From positions 6,419,001-6,483,000 of the forward strand of contig NC_020453.1 in assembly GCF_000344805.1 (NCBI RefSeq): 64,000 bases of DNA. The letters run 5' to 3'. Positions within the stretch are counted from its first letter, which is position 1. Every line of letters starts with the position of its first letter. The stretch is from Bradyrhizobium oligotrophicum S58. GTDB taxonomy: Bacteria; Pseudomonadota; Alphaproteobacteria; Rhizobiales; Xanthobacteraceae. The notes under the pieces are model-generated. The model saw only the letters and a list, made by a program, of their open reading frames with translations. It was not told the origin of the DNA and did not search any database. Position numbers and translations under genes: made by a program. Positions 1-8,821 of the stretch are shown here, in pieces.

Positions 1-1549
1 CGCGTCCTCCCGCCTCACGCGCCTGCATGGCGGAGCGCTCCCGGTCGGCAACGATCCACGCGTCGAGCGCGGCAATCTCGGCCGTCGACATTCGCAACCC
101 CAGCTTCGATCGCCGCCACACGATGTCCTCGGCCGTCAACGCCCACTCATCCGTCATCAGGTACCTGACTTCACGCTCCGTCAAGGTGCCACCGAAATCC
201 TGGCCGAGATCGGCGGAAGATGTCGCACCAGCGAGCATGGTCGCAGCCCGCGTGCCATAGGCGTAGGCGATCCGCTTCGCATGTGCATCTGACAGGAACG
301 GATAGGTCTTGCGGAGATCGGCGATCAGCGGCGCCACGGCCGAGACCTTCATATCGCCACCGGGCAACGGCGACTTGCCGGTCCAGCCCTCCTGCGCCTT
401 GGTGCCCTTCAGATAGGGCGCGAGGCGCTCAAGCGCCTCCTCCGACAACCGCCGATAGGTGGTGATCTTGCCGCCATAGATCGACAGCAGCGGCAGGCCG
501 CCGGGCGCGTCGAGCTCGAACACATAGTCGCGCGTCGCAGCCTTGGCCTCGCTGGCGCCGTCGTCATAGAGCGGCCGCACCCCGGAATAGCTCCACACGA
601 CGTCGCTCGGCTTGACCGGCTTGGCGAGATACTCCCCGAGCGCGGCGCAGAGATAGGCGATCTCCTCGTCGGTCGCCTTCACCTTCGCCGGGTCACCCTG
701 ATAGTCGCGGTCCGTGGTGCCGATCAGCGTGAAGTCCTGCTGATAGGGGATCGCGAAGATGATGCGGCCATCGGCGTTCTGGAAAATGTAGGCGCGGTCG
801 TGATCGTACAGCTTGCGCACCACGATGTGCGAGCCCTGCACCAGCCGCACTTTCGCTTTTGCATTGACGCCGGCACCGGTCGCCAGCACCTGCTCCACCC
901 AGGGCCCTGCGGCATTGACCAGCGCACGCGCCTTGATGGTCTCGCGCTCGCCGGTCTGGGTGTTCTCGGTGGTGACCAGCCAGACGCCGCCGTCCTGCCG
1001 GATCTCGGTCGCACGGGCGCGCGTGCGGATCACGGCGCCACGGTCGGCCGCATCGCGGGCGGTGAGCACGACGAGACGGGCATCGTCGACGAAGCAATCG
1101 GAATATTCGAACCCCTTGCTATAGCGTCCGGCGATCAGGGGACGGCCGACCTCGTCATGCCGCAGGTTGACCGAGCGGGTCGGCGGCAGGAGCTTGCGGC
1201 CCCCGAGATGGTCATAGAGGAACAGGCCGAGGCGCAGCAGCCAGGCCGGACGCAGGCCCGAATGGTGCGGCAGCACGAAACGTAGCGGACGGATGATGTG
1301 GGGCGCGATCTGCCACAGGATTTCGCGCTCGATCAGCGCCTCCCGCACCAGACGAAACTCGTAATATTCGAGATAGCGCAGGCCGCCATGGACGAGCTTG
1401 GTCGACCAGGACGAGGTTCCGCTCGCCAGATCGTTCATTTCACACAGGAAAACGGAATTCCCGCGTCCGGCCGCATCGCGCGCGATGCCGCAGCCGTTCA
1501 CGCCGCCTCCGACAATGGCGAGGTCGTAGATCCGCTCCAACAGACGCAT
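1..1549 (-). CDS. glpD: Glycerol-3-phosphate dehydrogenase (partial, 3' end cut)
   Basis: FAD-dependent oxidation of sn-glycerol-3-phosphate to dihydroxyacetone phosphate, normally at the inner membrane face with electrons passed to quinone. The minus-strand frame starts at the ATG at 1549 and stays open to base 1 (516 codons), so the C-terminal end lies outside. The N-terminus has the FAD Rossmann motif GGGVNGCG near residues 13-20, followed by the family signature STKLVHGGLRYLE. glpR lies upstream on the same strand, and a palindrome at 1578-1618 sits in the promoter region. The start is the first ATG in frame; its GGGGG tract is unusually close, so the TTG three codons in could be the real start. 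Confidence 0.93.
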   Translation of the reverse strand, partial: MRLLERIYDLAIVGGGVNGCGIARDAAGRGNSVFLCEMNDLASGTSSWSTKLVHGGLRYLEYYEFRLVREALIEREILWQIAPHIIRPLRFVLPHHSGLRPAWLLRLGLFLYDHLGGRKLLPPTRSVNLRHDEVGRPLIAGRYSKGFEYSDCFVDDARLVVLTARDAADRGAVIRTRARATEIRQDGGVWLVTTENTQTGERETIKARALVNAAGPWVEQVLATGAGVNAKAKVRLVQGSHIVVRKLYDHDRAYIFQNADGRIIFAIPYQQDFTLIGTTDRDYQGDPAKVKATDEEIAYLCAALGEYLAKPVKPSDVVWSYSGVRPLYDDGASEAKAATRDYVFELDAPGGLPLLSIYGGKITTYRRLSEEALERLAPYLKGTKAQEGWTGKSPLPGGDMKVSAVAPLIADLRKTYPFLSDAHAKRIAYAYGTRAATMLAGATSSADLGQDFGGTLTEREVRYLMTDEWALTAEDIVWRRSKLGLRMSTAEIAALDAWIVADRERSAMQAREAGGR

Positions 1550-1577
1550 CCCCCGAGCAATCGCCTTCGACCGGCGA

Positions 1578-1618
1578 TTTCACTTTCGCTTTCGAGTTAA
1601 ACACAAACGAAAGTGAAA
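1578..1618 (-). promoter_or_regulatory. Inverted repeat, probable GlpR operator before glpD
   Basis: Perfect 11-bp arms TTTCACTTTCG (1578-1588) and CGAAAGTGAAA (1608-1618) are separated by 19 bp. A weaker outer match (CGATTT/AAATCG) and extra CTTTCG half-copies lie inside and beside them. It sits 29-69 bp upstream of the glpD start and downstream of glpR. DeoR/GlpR-family repressors commonly bind TTCG-containing repeats, so assignment to the adjacent regulator is a reasonable inference. Confidence 0.6.
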
Positions 1619-1702
1619 GCAAATCGAAATCCGCATGTTGGACCGAGATTGGGCAGAACCTGCCCAATCAGGGATCAAACAGCCCGGGATGATGGCGGAG
1701 CG

Positions 1703-2536
1703 TCAGGCGCGGCGCAGCACCGTTGACGAGGTGGTTTCGGTCGCGTCTGCGGCCTCATCCGTGTCGTCCGCGGGCATCGCCGAGATCACCTCGATGCCAC
1801 GGCTATGGCAGAGGCTGGCCAATCCGTCCGGCAAGGGACGATCGGTGACGAAGGTCTGGATCTGGCTGAGATGGGCGATGCGCACCGGCGCACTGCGATG
1901 CAGCTTGGTGGAATCGGCGACCAGCATCACGCTGCGCGCATTGGCGATGATGGCCTGCGCGACCTGTACCTCGCGATAGTCGAAGTCGAGCAGCGCGCCC
2001 TCCTCGTCGATCGCCGACGCGCCGATGATGGCGTAATCGACCTTGAACTGGCCGATCAGCTGCGTCGCGGTCGAGCCGACCACACCGCCGTCCGAGCGCC
2101 GCACCGTGCCGCCGGCCACGATCACCTCGATGCGCGGATGCGGATACAACAGCATCGCGACATTGAGATTGTTGGTGATGACGAGCAGGTCCTGATGCGA
2201 GGACAGCGCGCTCGCCACCTCCTCGGTCGTGGTGCCGATGTTGATGAAGAGCGAGGAGCCGTTGGGAATGCGGGCCGCCGCGGCGGCGCCGATGGCCTTC
2301 TTCTCGTCGGCAGCGACGAAGCGCCGCGCCTCGTAGGCGAGATTCTCGACCCCCGAAGCGATGATGGCGCCGCCATGGATGCGTGTCAGCGCGCGCTGTT
2401 CGCAGAGATCGTTGAGATCCTTGCGGATGGTCTGCGCCGACACTTCAAACCGGCGCGACAGATCCTCCACCATGACGCGGCCAGAGGCGCGGGCGATGTT
2501 GAGGATGTCGGTTTGGCGTTGAGAGAGGACGGCCAT
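1703..2536 (-). CDS. glpR: DeoR/GlpR-family transcriptional repressor
   Basis: A 277-residue regulator with an N-terminal DeoR winged helix-turn-helix (about residues 1-57, QRQTDILNIARASGRVMVED then the recognition helix SAQTIRKDL). A DeoRC sensor domain follows (about 75-235), including the phosphosugar-site motif NIGTTTEEVA. DeoR regulators of this type respond to phosphorylated sugars; next to glpD the likely inducer is glycerol-3-phosphate. It is immediately upstream of glpD on the same strand, with a palindromic candidate operator in the gap. The C-terminal tail after residue 255 is Thr/Asp-rich and probably disordered. Confidence 0.88.
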   Translation of the reverse strand: MAVLSQRQTDILNIARASGRVMVEDLSRRFEVSAQTIRKDLNDLCEQRALTRIHGGAIIASGVENLAYEARRFVAADEKKAIGAAAAARIPNGSSLFINIGTTTEEVASALSSHQDLLVITNNLNVAMLLYPHPRIEVIVAGGTVRRSDGGVVGSTATQLIGQFKVDYAIIGASAIDEEGALLDFDYREVQVAQAIIANARSVMLVADSTKLHRSAPVRIAHLSQIQTFVTDRPLPDGLASLCHSRGIEVISAMPADDTDEAADATETTSSTVLRRA

Positions 2537-2672
2537 GGCGAGCTTTCACGACGAGCTGCACCATGGTGAGGCTGATCGAGTCAAGCGTCAATCAACGAAG
2601 CGTCCCGGCGCAGTGCAGCATGACCGCCCCCCGCATCCATAGCCGAGGCGGCGCATCCTCCATCAGCGGGGC

Positions 2673-2864
2673 TCAGGCCGCAGCGCTGAACTCGCCGGCG
2701 ATGAGACGAATCGCAGCCCGCTCGGCCTCACGCGCGGTACGAAACACCTGCCCCTCGAGCGCATTGAAACGGTGGGACGCTGCGAAGAAGCGGAAGCCAC
2801 CGCGATCGCGGATGACGATCCCCGCCGCCTGGGAGCTGACCTCGATGATGTAGGTGTCGGACAT
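2673..2864 (-). CDS. Small conserved-type hypothetical protein (63 aa)
   Basis: Begins MSDTYIIEVSSQAAGIVIRD. The frame is open further upstream to 3005, but the downstream ATG at 2864 is preferred. The upstream part reads like translated promoter DNA, and an EcfG-like element (2898-2922) lies about 34 bp before this ATG. The protein looks like a compact alpha/beta fold: alternating beta strands, then a helix rich in Arg/Ala/Glu (TAREAERAAIRLIAG). No catalytic motif or signal peptide is visible. Function unknown. Confidence 0.6.
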   Translation of the reverse strand: MSDTYIIEVSSQAAGIVIRDRGGFRFFAASHRFNALEGQVFRTAREAERAAIRLIAGEFSAAA

Positions 2865-2897
2865 TGCGCAATCCCGTCGTTCATTCCGGGGCGTATA

Positions 2898-2922
2898 ACC
2901 GAGCTCCATGACGAATGTTCCG
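2898..2922 (-). promoter_or_regulatory. Candidate EcfG-type promoter
   Basis: On the minus strand GGAAC (2922-2918) is followed by 16 bases and GGTT (2901-2898). The alphaproteobacterial general-stress sigma factor EcfG recognises GGAAC-N16/17-CGTT; the only mismatch is the first base of the -10. It would drive the 63-residue protein ending at 2673. Confidence 0.4.
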
Positions 2923-3025
2923 TGCAGGGAGCCACCGGCTATTCCGATGTGCATGCCAACAGGCAATTGTGTGGATGTTATGTTGGCTGCGCTGCACGCA
3001 CTCACGCCGTGATACCCTTGCCGAA

Positions 3026-3268
3026 TCAGCGAGGATCATCCGGAACGAGCGTGGCCTTGCGATGCGATGCATCGGCTCCGCCCAGCCGGTCGTGGTGCTG
3101 ACCCAGCAACTGATAGATCGTGCGCAGATCTCTCAGCACCTCGGCGTGGTGTTCACGATACACACTGAGCTGAACTTCGTAGACACCGATTCGGCGCTCG
3201 GCATGGAGCAGCCGCTGTTGCAGCTTCTTGAGGACCTCCAAGGTCAGCTTCTCGTCGACGTCCGACAT
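3026..3268 (-). CDS. Small coiled-coil hypothetical protein (80 aa)
   Basis: Starts MSDVDEKLTLEVLKKLQQRL at 3268 with a GGGAGCAGG Shine-Dalgarno-like stretch just upstream; the longer upstream frame looks non-coding. The body is a long amphipathic helix with a heptad-like pattern (LLHAERRIGVYEVQLSVYRE, then LRDLRTIYQLLGQHHDRL), so a coiled coil or helical bundle is likely. It is hydrophilic with no signal peptide. Comparable short coiled-coil proteins are common in Bradyrhizobium and have no assigned function. Confidence 0.5.
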   Translation of the reverse strand: MSDVDEKLTLEVLKKLQQRLLHAERRIGVYEVQLSVYREHHAEVLRDLRTIYQLLGQHHDRLGGADASHRKATLVPDDPR

Positions 3269-3675
3269 TGACCTGCTCCCACCCTGTTCTCGCAACACGT
3301 CCCCCAAACTATTCCCCTGTGTCGGCAATTTTTTCCGACTGGCCTGTTTTGCCGTTATGATCAGAAAAGGCGCCGCTGTCATCGATCGCCCGGTCGATAC
3401 GCAATCAGAACGCGTAATGGGGCAGAGACGCGGCGGCGCGCGTCCAAACAACCAGAACTTGTAATCATCGTAAAGACGTCACCCCTGTGGACAAGGCGCA
3501 CATCGCGCGAGATTGATCGGCAGCAGCTGCTGATGGCCGCGGATGATCACTCTCGCGAGCGTTTCGCACGATGAAAGTTAACGTGCGCGGTCAGATCGCG
3601 GTTCCTATGTCGGGCGATCGTCATATGCGACACCATTAACTGATGTTATTCCGGCGGGCGCGACGCGGATCGTGA
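3269..3675. other. Intergenic region, nothing recognised
   Basis: About 400 bases without a convincing gene. It lies upstream of the minus-strand coiled-coil gene and downstream of the thioesterase gene, so it holds the promoter of the former. No strong palindrome, terminator or RNA gene was seen. Confidence 0.5.
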
Positions 3676-4104
3676 TCAGGCCGTGATCGCACCATCGCGC
3701 CGGATCGGCTGCGGCCGCCCGTCATCGTCGATCGAGACGTAGGTGAAGTTGCCGTCGGTGACGAGGATCGGCTGCTCCTCCTTCCGGCGCAGCACCCAGG
3801 CCTCGAGACGCACGGTCATCGAGGTGCGGCCGATGCGCACGAGGTGCGCGTAGACCGAGACGAGATCGCCGACATAGACCGCCTTGCGAAAGTTCATCGC
3901 CTCGATCGCCACCGTCACGGTGCGCGACTTCGCGAGCTTGGCGGCGAACACGCCGCCGCCGACGTCCATCTGGCTGAGCAGCCAGCCGCCAAAAATGTCG
4001 CCATTGGCGTTGGTGTCGGCCGGCATCGCCAAGGTGCGGATGCAGAGATCGCCGCGAGGCTCGGTCGGCGCCGACAATGCGGCATGAACGGTCGCTTCGG
4101 TCAC
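3676..4104 (-). CDS. Acyl-CoA thioesterase, hotdog fold (YciA family)
   Basis: A 142-residue single hotdog-domain protein starting with GTG at 4104. It carries the YciA/acyl-CoA hydrolase features: MPADTNANGDIFGGWLLSQMD with the catalytic Asp region, then the central helix and EAMNFRKAVYVGDLVSVYA. This family hydrolyses a broad range of acyl-CoA esters in the cytoplasm. Length matches the family. The flavin reductase gene lies 50 bp upstream on the same strand, so the two may be cotranscribed, but no shared pathway is evident. Confidence 0.88.
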   Translation of the reverse strand: MTEATVHAALSAPTEPRGDLCIRTLAMPADTNANGDIFGGWLLSQMDVGGGVFAAKLAKSRTVTVAIEAMNFRKAVYVGDLVSVYAHLVRIGRTSMTVRLEAWVLRRKEEQPILVTDGNFTYVSIDDDGRPQPIRRDGAITA

Positions 4105-4154
4105 GTCAGGTCATCTCCCCCGTAATATTCAGCAACGATGAGAAGTGGCGCGCA

Positions 4155-4778
4155 TCAGTCCGGCCTGATCATCTCGAACATGTCTTCGGCCTTGATCTCG
4201 AAATAGTCGCCGCGGCGGCCGGCGCGCACGATCGGATGCGCCAAAGCGGTCTGGTAGACACCGTCCTTGATCAGCGCCTTGTCGATATGCACGGCGACGA
4301 CCTCGCCGAGGGTCAGCCAGGCCTGGGCCTTGGTCCCGTCAGCCCCCTGCAGCTGGATGATCTGCGTGACCTTGCACTCGAACGCCACCGGGCTCTCGCC
4401 GACGCGCGGCACGTTGACGAATTTGCTTGGGACGGCGGTGACGCCGGCGAGCTTGAACTCGTCGACCTCGCGCGCGACATGCGCGGCGGTCGCATTCATG
4501 TGGGTCGCCAGATCGCGCGTCACCAGATTCCACACGAACTCGCCGGTGTCCTTGATGTTGGCGACCGAGTCCTTCCACTGCGTCGAGGAGAAGCCGATGA
4601 TCGGTGGCGTGTAGTTGAAGGCGTTGAAGAAACTGTAGGGGGCAAGGTTGACGTGCCCATCCGGATCGCGCGACGAAATCCAGCCGATCGGACGCGGCGC
4701 GATGATGGCGTTGAAGGGATCGTGGCGGAGGCCGTGGCCATTCTTCGGTTCGTAGAAATGCAGGTCCCGTTCAATCAC
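4155..4778 (-). CDS. Flavin reductase-like, FMN-binding split-barrel protein
   Basis: Contains the flavin reductase-like split barrel from about residue 10. Motifs include NAIIAPRPIGWISSRDPDGH, NLAPYSFFNAF and PPIIGFSS, which form the FMN site, and a conserved C-terminal DGVYQTALAHPIVR. I place the start at the GTG at 4778 (V-I-E-R-D-L), which has an AAAGGGATG ribosome site. An upstream ATG at 4940 would run the frame back through a hairpin repeat (4794-4907) that is not protein-like. This gives 207 residues, typical for the family. Physiological substrate unknown. Confidence 0.85.
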   Translation of the reverse strand: MIERDLHFYEPKNGHGLRHDPFNAIIAPRPIGWISSRDPDGHVNLAPYSFFNAFNYTPPIIGFSSTQWKDSVANIKDTGEFVWNLVTRDLATHMNATAAHVAREVDEFKLAGVTAVPSKFVNVPRVGESPVAFECKVTQIIQLQGADGTKAQAWLTLGEVVAVHIDKALIKDGVYQTALAHPIVRAGRRGDYFEIKAEDMFEMIRPD

Positions 4779-4793
4779 GCCGTCATCCCTTTC

Positions 4794-4907
4794 GTCATTG
4801 CGGAGAACGCAAGCGACGACTTGTCCGCCATAGCCCGGAGGGCGACGGCGGAAGCCATCCAGAGCTGCGCGAGCCGCCCTGGATTGCGTCGCTTCGCCCG
4901 CAATGAC
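4794..4907. repeat. Dispersed hairpin repeat, GTCATTGCG type
   Basis: The ends are inverted copies: GTCATTGCG at 4794-4802 and CGCAATGAC at 4899-4907. Between them are further complementary pieces (AAGCGACG... with CGTCGCTTCG). It lies between the tetR stop and the flavin reductase start. The copy at 55173-55255 shares the ends and the GATTGC/CAATCC core. It behaves like a REP-type element. Confidence 0.75.
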
Positions 4908-4914
4908 GGAGAAC

Positions 4915-5526
4915 TTAGCTTGCAGCGCCCGTCGAACCAAGCCCCGCCAGGACGAAATCGATCATCTCGTCGATCGTCGGCCCGGGCTTGGTCGCGCATT
5001 GCGCGATCATCTGGGGGTGGAAGAATCGCATCATTGCCGTGCACGCGCATTTTGCCGCCACCGGCAGGTCGCTGACCGCGAACTCGCCCGAGGCGGCGCC
5101 CTGCCCGATCACGCGGCCGACGGTCTCGGTGATCAGCAGCATGTGCGCTTCGCAGACCTCCCAGCTCTGCTCCATCGCCACCGCGACCATCTCGTGCAGC
5201 TTGTTGTCGCCGACATAGCGCTCGGTGTTCATGCTGTGGATCGTGCCGAGCAGTTCGCGCAGGCGCGGAGCGGCGGGCCCGCCGCGATTGGCGATGACCA
5301 TCGCCGCGACCTCGACCTGCCCCATCAGCGTGCGCGCGACTCCCTCGTGGATCGCCTTCTTGGAGTCGAAGAACCGGTAGACGTTCGCCGGGCTCATGCG
5401 GAGCTCCTTGGCGATGTCGGCGACCGTCGTCTTCTGGTACCCGATTTGCCGAAACAGGCGTTCCGCAACCACGAGGATTCGTTCGCGCGTATCGGGTTCG
5501 ATATGGTCGGAAACCAGCGTCATCAT
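4915..5526 (-). CDS. TetR/AcrR-family repressor of the adjacent RND pump
   Basis: 203 residues with an N-terminal TetR helix-turn-helix (about residues 12-60): RERILVVAERLFRQIGYQKT, then VADIAKELRMSPANVYRFFDSK. A helical ligand-binding domain follows. It lies 21 bp downstream of the RND permease on the same strand, so adaptor, permease and regulator form one operon. A near-perfect palindrome at 9970-9995, upstream of the adaptor gene, is the likely operator and implies autoregulation. The inducer cannot be read from the sequence. Confidence 0.9.
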   Translation of the reverse strand: MMTLVSDHIEPDTRERILVVAERLFRQIGYQKTTVADIAKELRMSPANVYRFFDSKKAIHEGVARTLMGQVEVAAMVIANRGGPAAPRLRELLGTIHSMNTERYVGDNKLHEMVAVAMEQSWEVCEAHMLLITETVGRVIGQGAASGEFAVSDLPVAAKCACTAMMRFFHPQMIAQCATKPGPTIDEMIDFVLAGLGSTGAAS

Positions 5527-5547
5527 GCCTGCTATCGTGGTCGTCCT

Positions 5548-8500
5548 CTATTCGGCTGCCTGGGCCAGCGGGATCTGCGGTGCATCAACGTGCTGCGGTG
5601 CAGAACGATCCTGCTCACCTGTCCCGCGCTGATCGAGGCTCTTACGGAACCATAGGGCATACAATCCAGGCAAGTACAGCAGCGTCAGGAAGGTTGCAAC
5701 GAACAACCCGCCCATGATGGTGATCGCCATCGGCCCCCAGAAGGCGGAACGCGACAGCGGGATCATGGCCAGGATCGCCGCCAGCGCGGTCAGCACCACC
5801 GGCCGGGCGCGGCGGACCGTGGCCTCGATGATCGCCTCCTTGCGGGTCAGGCCATGGGCGACGTCGGTCTCGATCTGATCGACCAGGATCACCGCATTGC
5901 GCATGATCATGCCGGCCAGCGCGATCAGGCCGAGCAGCGCCACGAAGCCGAACGGCGCGTTGGCGACGTTGAGCCCGAGCGAGGCGCCGACGATGCCGAG
6001 CGGCGCGGTCAGGAACACCAGGATCAGCCGCGAAAAGCTCTGCAGCTGGATCATCAGCAGGGTCAGCATCACGATGACCATCAGGGGAAACAGCACGAAG
6101 ATCGAGGCATTGCCCTTGGCGGATTCCTCGAACGCGCCGCCGGCCTCAATCCGGTAGGCGGGCTCGAGGTGGCTGCGGATGTCCTGCAGCTTCGGCGAGA
6201 TCTGGTTGGTGACATCGGGCGCCTGGACGCCGTCGGCCACGTCGGCGCGCACCGTGATCGCCATGTCGCGGTTGCGCCGCCACAGGATCGGCTCCTCGTG
6301 CGAATACTCGATCTTGGCGATCTGCTGCAGCGGCACCGCCACGCCGTTCTTCGAGGTAATGGTGAGGTCACCGACATGGGCGAGATCCAGCCGCTCGGAC
6401 GGCGCGGCACGCGCGACCACGCCGACCTTTTCGATACCGTCGCGGATGGTCGTGACCTGCACGCCGGAGATCAGCATCGCCAGCGCCTGCGAGACGTCCT
6501 GCGGGGTCAGGCCGAGCGCGCGCGCACGATCCTGGTCGACGACCAGCTTCAGATAGGGCGACTGCTCGTTCCAGTCGAGCTGCGGATCCCTGACATTCGG
6601 GTTCTGGCGCATGACGTCGCGCACCTGGTAGGCGATCTCGCGCACCTTGGCCGCATCGGGGCCGATGACGCGGAACTGGACGGGGAAGCCGACCGGCGGA
6701 CCGAAATTGAAGCGATCGACGCGAACGCGCGCCTCGTTCAGTTCGCCATTCGCAGCCGCGGTCTCGATCTTGGCCTTGATCCGCTCGCGTGCGGCGACGT
6801 CCTTGGCGACGATCACGATCTCGGCGAAGGCCTCGTTCGGCAGTTGCGGGTTGAGGCCGAGCCAGAACCGCGGCGAGCCCTGCCCGACATAGGCGGTGTA
6901 GGTCTCGATGTCCTTGTCGTCCTTGAGCAGCTTTTCTGCCGATTTGGCGGCCTTCTCAGTGACACCGAAGGCGGTGCCCTCCGGCAGGCGCAGTTGCAGG
7001 AACAGCTCGGGGCGTTCCGACAGCGGGAAGAACTGCTGCTGGACGTGACCGAAGGCGACGATCGCGGCCACGAACACGCCGACGGTGGCAGCAACCGTGG
7101 TGATGCGATGATCGACGCACCAGCGGATCACGCGGCGCAGGCCCCGATACATGCGGGTGTCGTAGATCGCGTGCTCGTCATGGCCGTGATGCGCCTTCAT
7201 GTCGGGCAGCAGCTTGACGCCGATATAGGGCGTGAAGATCACGGCGACGAACCAGGACGCGACCAGCGCGATGGCGACGATCCAGAAGATGCTGCCGGCA
7301 TATTCGCCGACCGCTGAATTGGCAAAGCCGATCGGCAGGAAGCCGGCGGCCGTGACCAGGGTTCCGGTCAGCATCGGGAACGCGGTGGATTCCCAGGCAA
7401 AGGACGCCGCGCGCATCCGGTCCCAGCCCTGCTCCATCTTCACCACCATCATCTCGACCGCGATGATGGCATCGTCGACCAGGAGGCCGAGCGCGATGAT
7501 GAGAGCACCGAGCGAGATGCGGTGCAGGTTGAGCCCCATGATGTTCATGACGATGAAGACGAGCCCGAGCACCAGCGGCACCGACAGCGCCACCACGATG
7601 CCGGTGCGCCATCCGAGCGCCAGGAACGAGACGAACAGCACGATCACCAGCGCCTCGACGAACGAGTGCACGAACTCGCTGACGGCATGCTCGACAACCT
7701 TGGGCTGATCGGCGATCTGCTCGATCTCGATGCCCTGCGGCACGGCCTTCATGAAGTCGTCGGCGGCCGCGTGCACCTCCTTGCCGAGCTCCAGGATATT
7801 GGCCTCCTTGGCGGTGACGACGCCGATGCCGAGCGCAGGCTTGCCCTCCTGGCGCACCTTGAAGCTCGGCGGATCGACGAAGCCGTGGCTGACAGTGGCG
7901 ATATCGCCGAGCCGGAATACGCGTCCGTTGCTTTCGACCGGCGTCTCCGCGACCGCCTTGGCGCCGTCGAGCGCGCCGGTGACGCGCAGCGGCACGCGCT
8001 GCGACGAGGTCTCGACCGTGCCGGCCGGGGTCACATTGTTCTGCTTGGCCAGCGAATCGAACAGCGCCTGCGGCGTGATGCCGAGCGTGGCGAGCTTGGC
8101 ATGGCTGAACTCGACATAGATGCGCTCGTCCTGGGTGCCGTAGAGATTGACCTTGGTGACGCCGGCGACCTTCAGCAGCCGCTGGCGCAAGCCTTCGGCC
8201 GTCTTCTTCAGCTGCGCATAGTCGGCGCCGTCGCCGGTCATCATGAACAGGATCGAGTCGACGTCGGAGAACTCGTCATTGACGAACGGACCGACGATGC
8301 CCGACGGCAACGACGACTGCACGTCGTCGAGCTTCTTGCGGATCAGATAGAAGAGATGCGGCACCTCCTTCGGCGGCGTCGAATCGCGGAAAGTGACCTG
8401 CATCGCCGTGAAGGCCGGCTTCGAATAGGTCTGCACCTTCTCGAAGTAGGGCAGCTCCTGGAGCTTCTTCTCGATGGGGTCGGCGACCTGGCTCTGCATC

Positions 8501-8682
8501 TCCGCGGCGGTCGCGCCCGGCCACATCACCGAGACGTTGACGACCTTGACGGTGAAGAACGGATCTTCGGCACGGCCGAGCTTCTGATAGGAGAAGAAGC
8601 CGGCGACGCCGAGCGCAATGATCAGGAACAGCACCAGCGGCGGATGACTGACCGCCCAGGCCGAGAGATTGAACCGCTTCAT
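5548..8682 (-). CDS. RND efflux transporter permease (AcrB/HAE1-like)
   Basis: 1044 residues, the usual size for an inner-membrane RND drug/proton antiporter. The first transmembrane helix is WAVSHPPLVLFLIIALGVAG, followed by the periplasmic porter domain. Helices TM2-6 include LGLLVDDAIIAVEMM with the adjacent Asp pair needed for proton relay in AcrB; a second porter domain and TM7-12 follow. It should pair with the adaptor encoded just upstream (8822-9928). No outer-membrane TolC-type channel gene lies in the window, so a housekeeping channel is presumably shared. Substrate range unknown. Confidence 0.94.
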   Translation of the reverse strand: MKRFNLSAWAVSHPPLVLFLIIALGVAGFFSYQKLGRAEDPFFTVKVVNVSVMWPGATAAEMQSQVADPIEKKLQELPYFEKVQTYSKPAFTAMQVTFRDSTPPKEVPHLFYLIRKKLDDVQSSLPSGIVGPFVNDEFSDVDSILFMMTGDGADYAQLKKTAEGLRQRLLKVAGVTKVNLYGTQDERIYVEFSHAKLATLGITPQALFDSLAKQNNVTPAGTVETSSQRVPLRVTGALDGAKAVAETPVESNGRVFRLGDIATVSHGFVDPPSFKVRQEGKPALGIGVVTAKEANILELGKEVHAAADDFMKAVPQGIEIEQIADQPKVVEHAVSEFVHSFVEALVIVLFVSFLALGWRTGIVVALSVPLVLGLVFIVMNIMGLNLHRISLGALIIALGLLVDDAIIAVEMMVVKMEQGWDRMRAASFAWESTAFPMLTGTLVTAAGFLPIGFANSAVGEYAGSIFWIVAIALVASWFVAVIFTPYIGVKLLPDMKAHHGHDEHAIYDTRMYRGLRRVIRWCVDHRITTVAATVGVFVAAIVAFGHVQQQFFPLSERPELFLQLRLPEGTAFGVTEKAAKSAEKLLKDDKDIETYTAYVGQGSPRFWLGLNPQLPNEAFAEIVIVAKDVAARERIKAKIETAAANGELNEARVRVDRFNFGPPVGFPVQFRVIGPDAAKVREIAYQVRDVMRQNPNVRDPQLDWNEQSPYLKLVVDQDRARALGLTPQDVSQALAMLISGVQVTTIRDGIEKVGVVARAAPSERLDLAHVGDLTITSKNGVAVPLQQIAKIEYSHEEPILWRRNRDMAITVRADVADGVQAPDVTNQISPKLQDIRSHLEPAYRIEAGGAFEESAKGNASIFVLFPLMVIVMLTLLMIQLQSFSRLILVFLTAPLGIVGASLGLNVANAPFGFVALLGLIALAGMIMRNAVILVDQIETDVAHGLTRKEAIIEATVRRARPVVLTALAAILAMIPLSRSAFWGPMAITIMGGLFVATFLTLLYLPGLYALWFRKSLDQRGTGEQDRSAPQHVDAPQIPLAQAAE

Positions 8683-8733
8683 GCCACGCTCCCGATGATC
8701 CGAAGTTGTTAGTCCAGACCGACAGTCTCAGTG

Positions 8734-8820
8734 ATCGTCATTCCGGGGCGATGCGCAGCATCGAACCCGGAATCTTGAGGTTCCGGGTCTGGTCCTTCGG
8801 ACCATCCCGGAACGACGACG
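8734..8820. repeat. Hairpin repeat inside the RND operon
   Basis: The element runs from CGTCATTCCGGG to CCCGGAACGACG, ends that are near-complementary, with inner complementary blocks (AACCCGGAATC / GTTCCGGGT and GGTCCTTCGGACC). It fills the gap between adaptor and permease genes. This position could affect mRNA stability or relative expression (inference). Confidence 0.65.
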
Positions 8821-8821
8821 G

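Noticed and set aside
5854..8712. Long plus-strand open frames over the RND permease
   Set aside because: Shadows of the 1044-residue permease gene; Asp/Arg/His-rich translation without hydrophobic segments.
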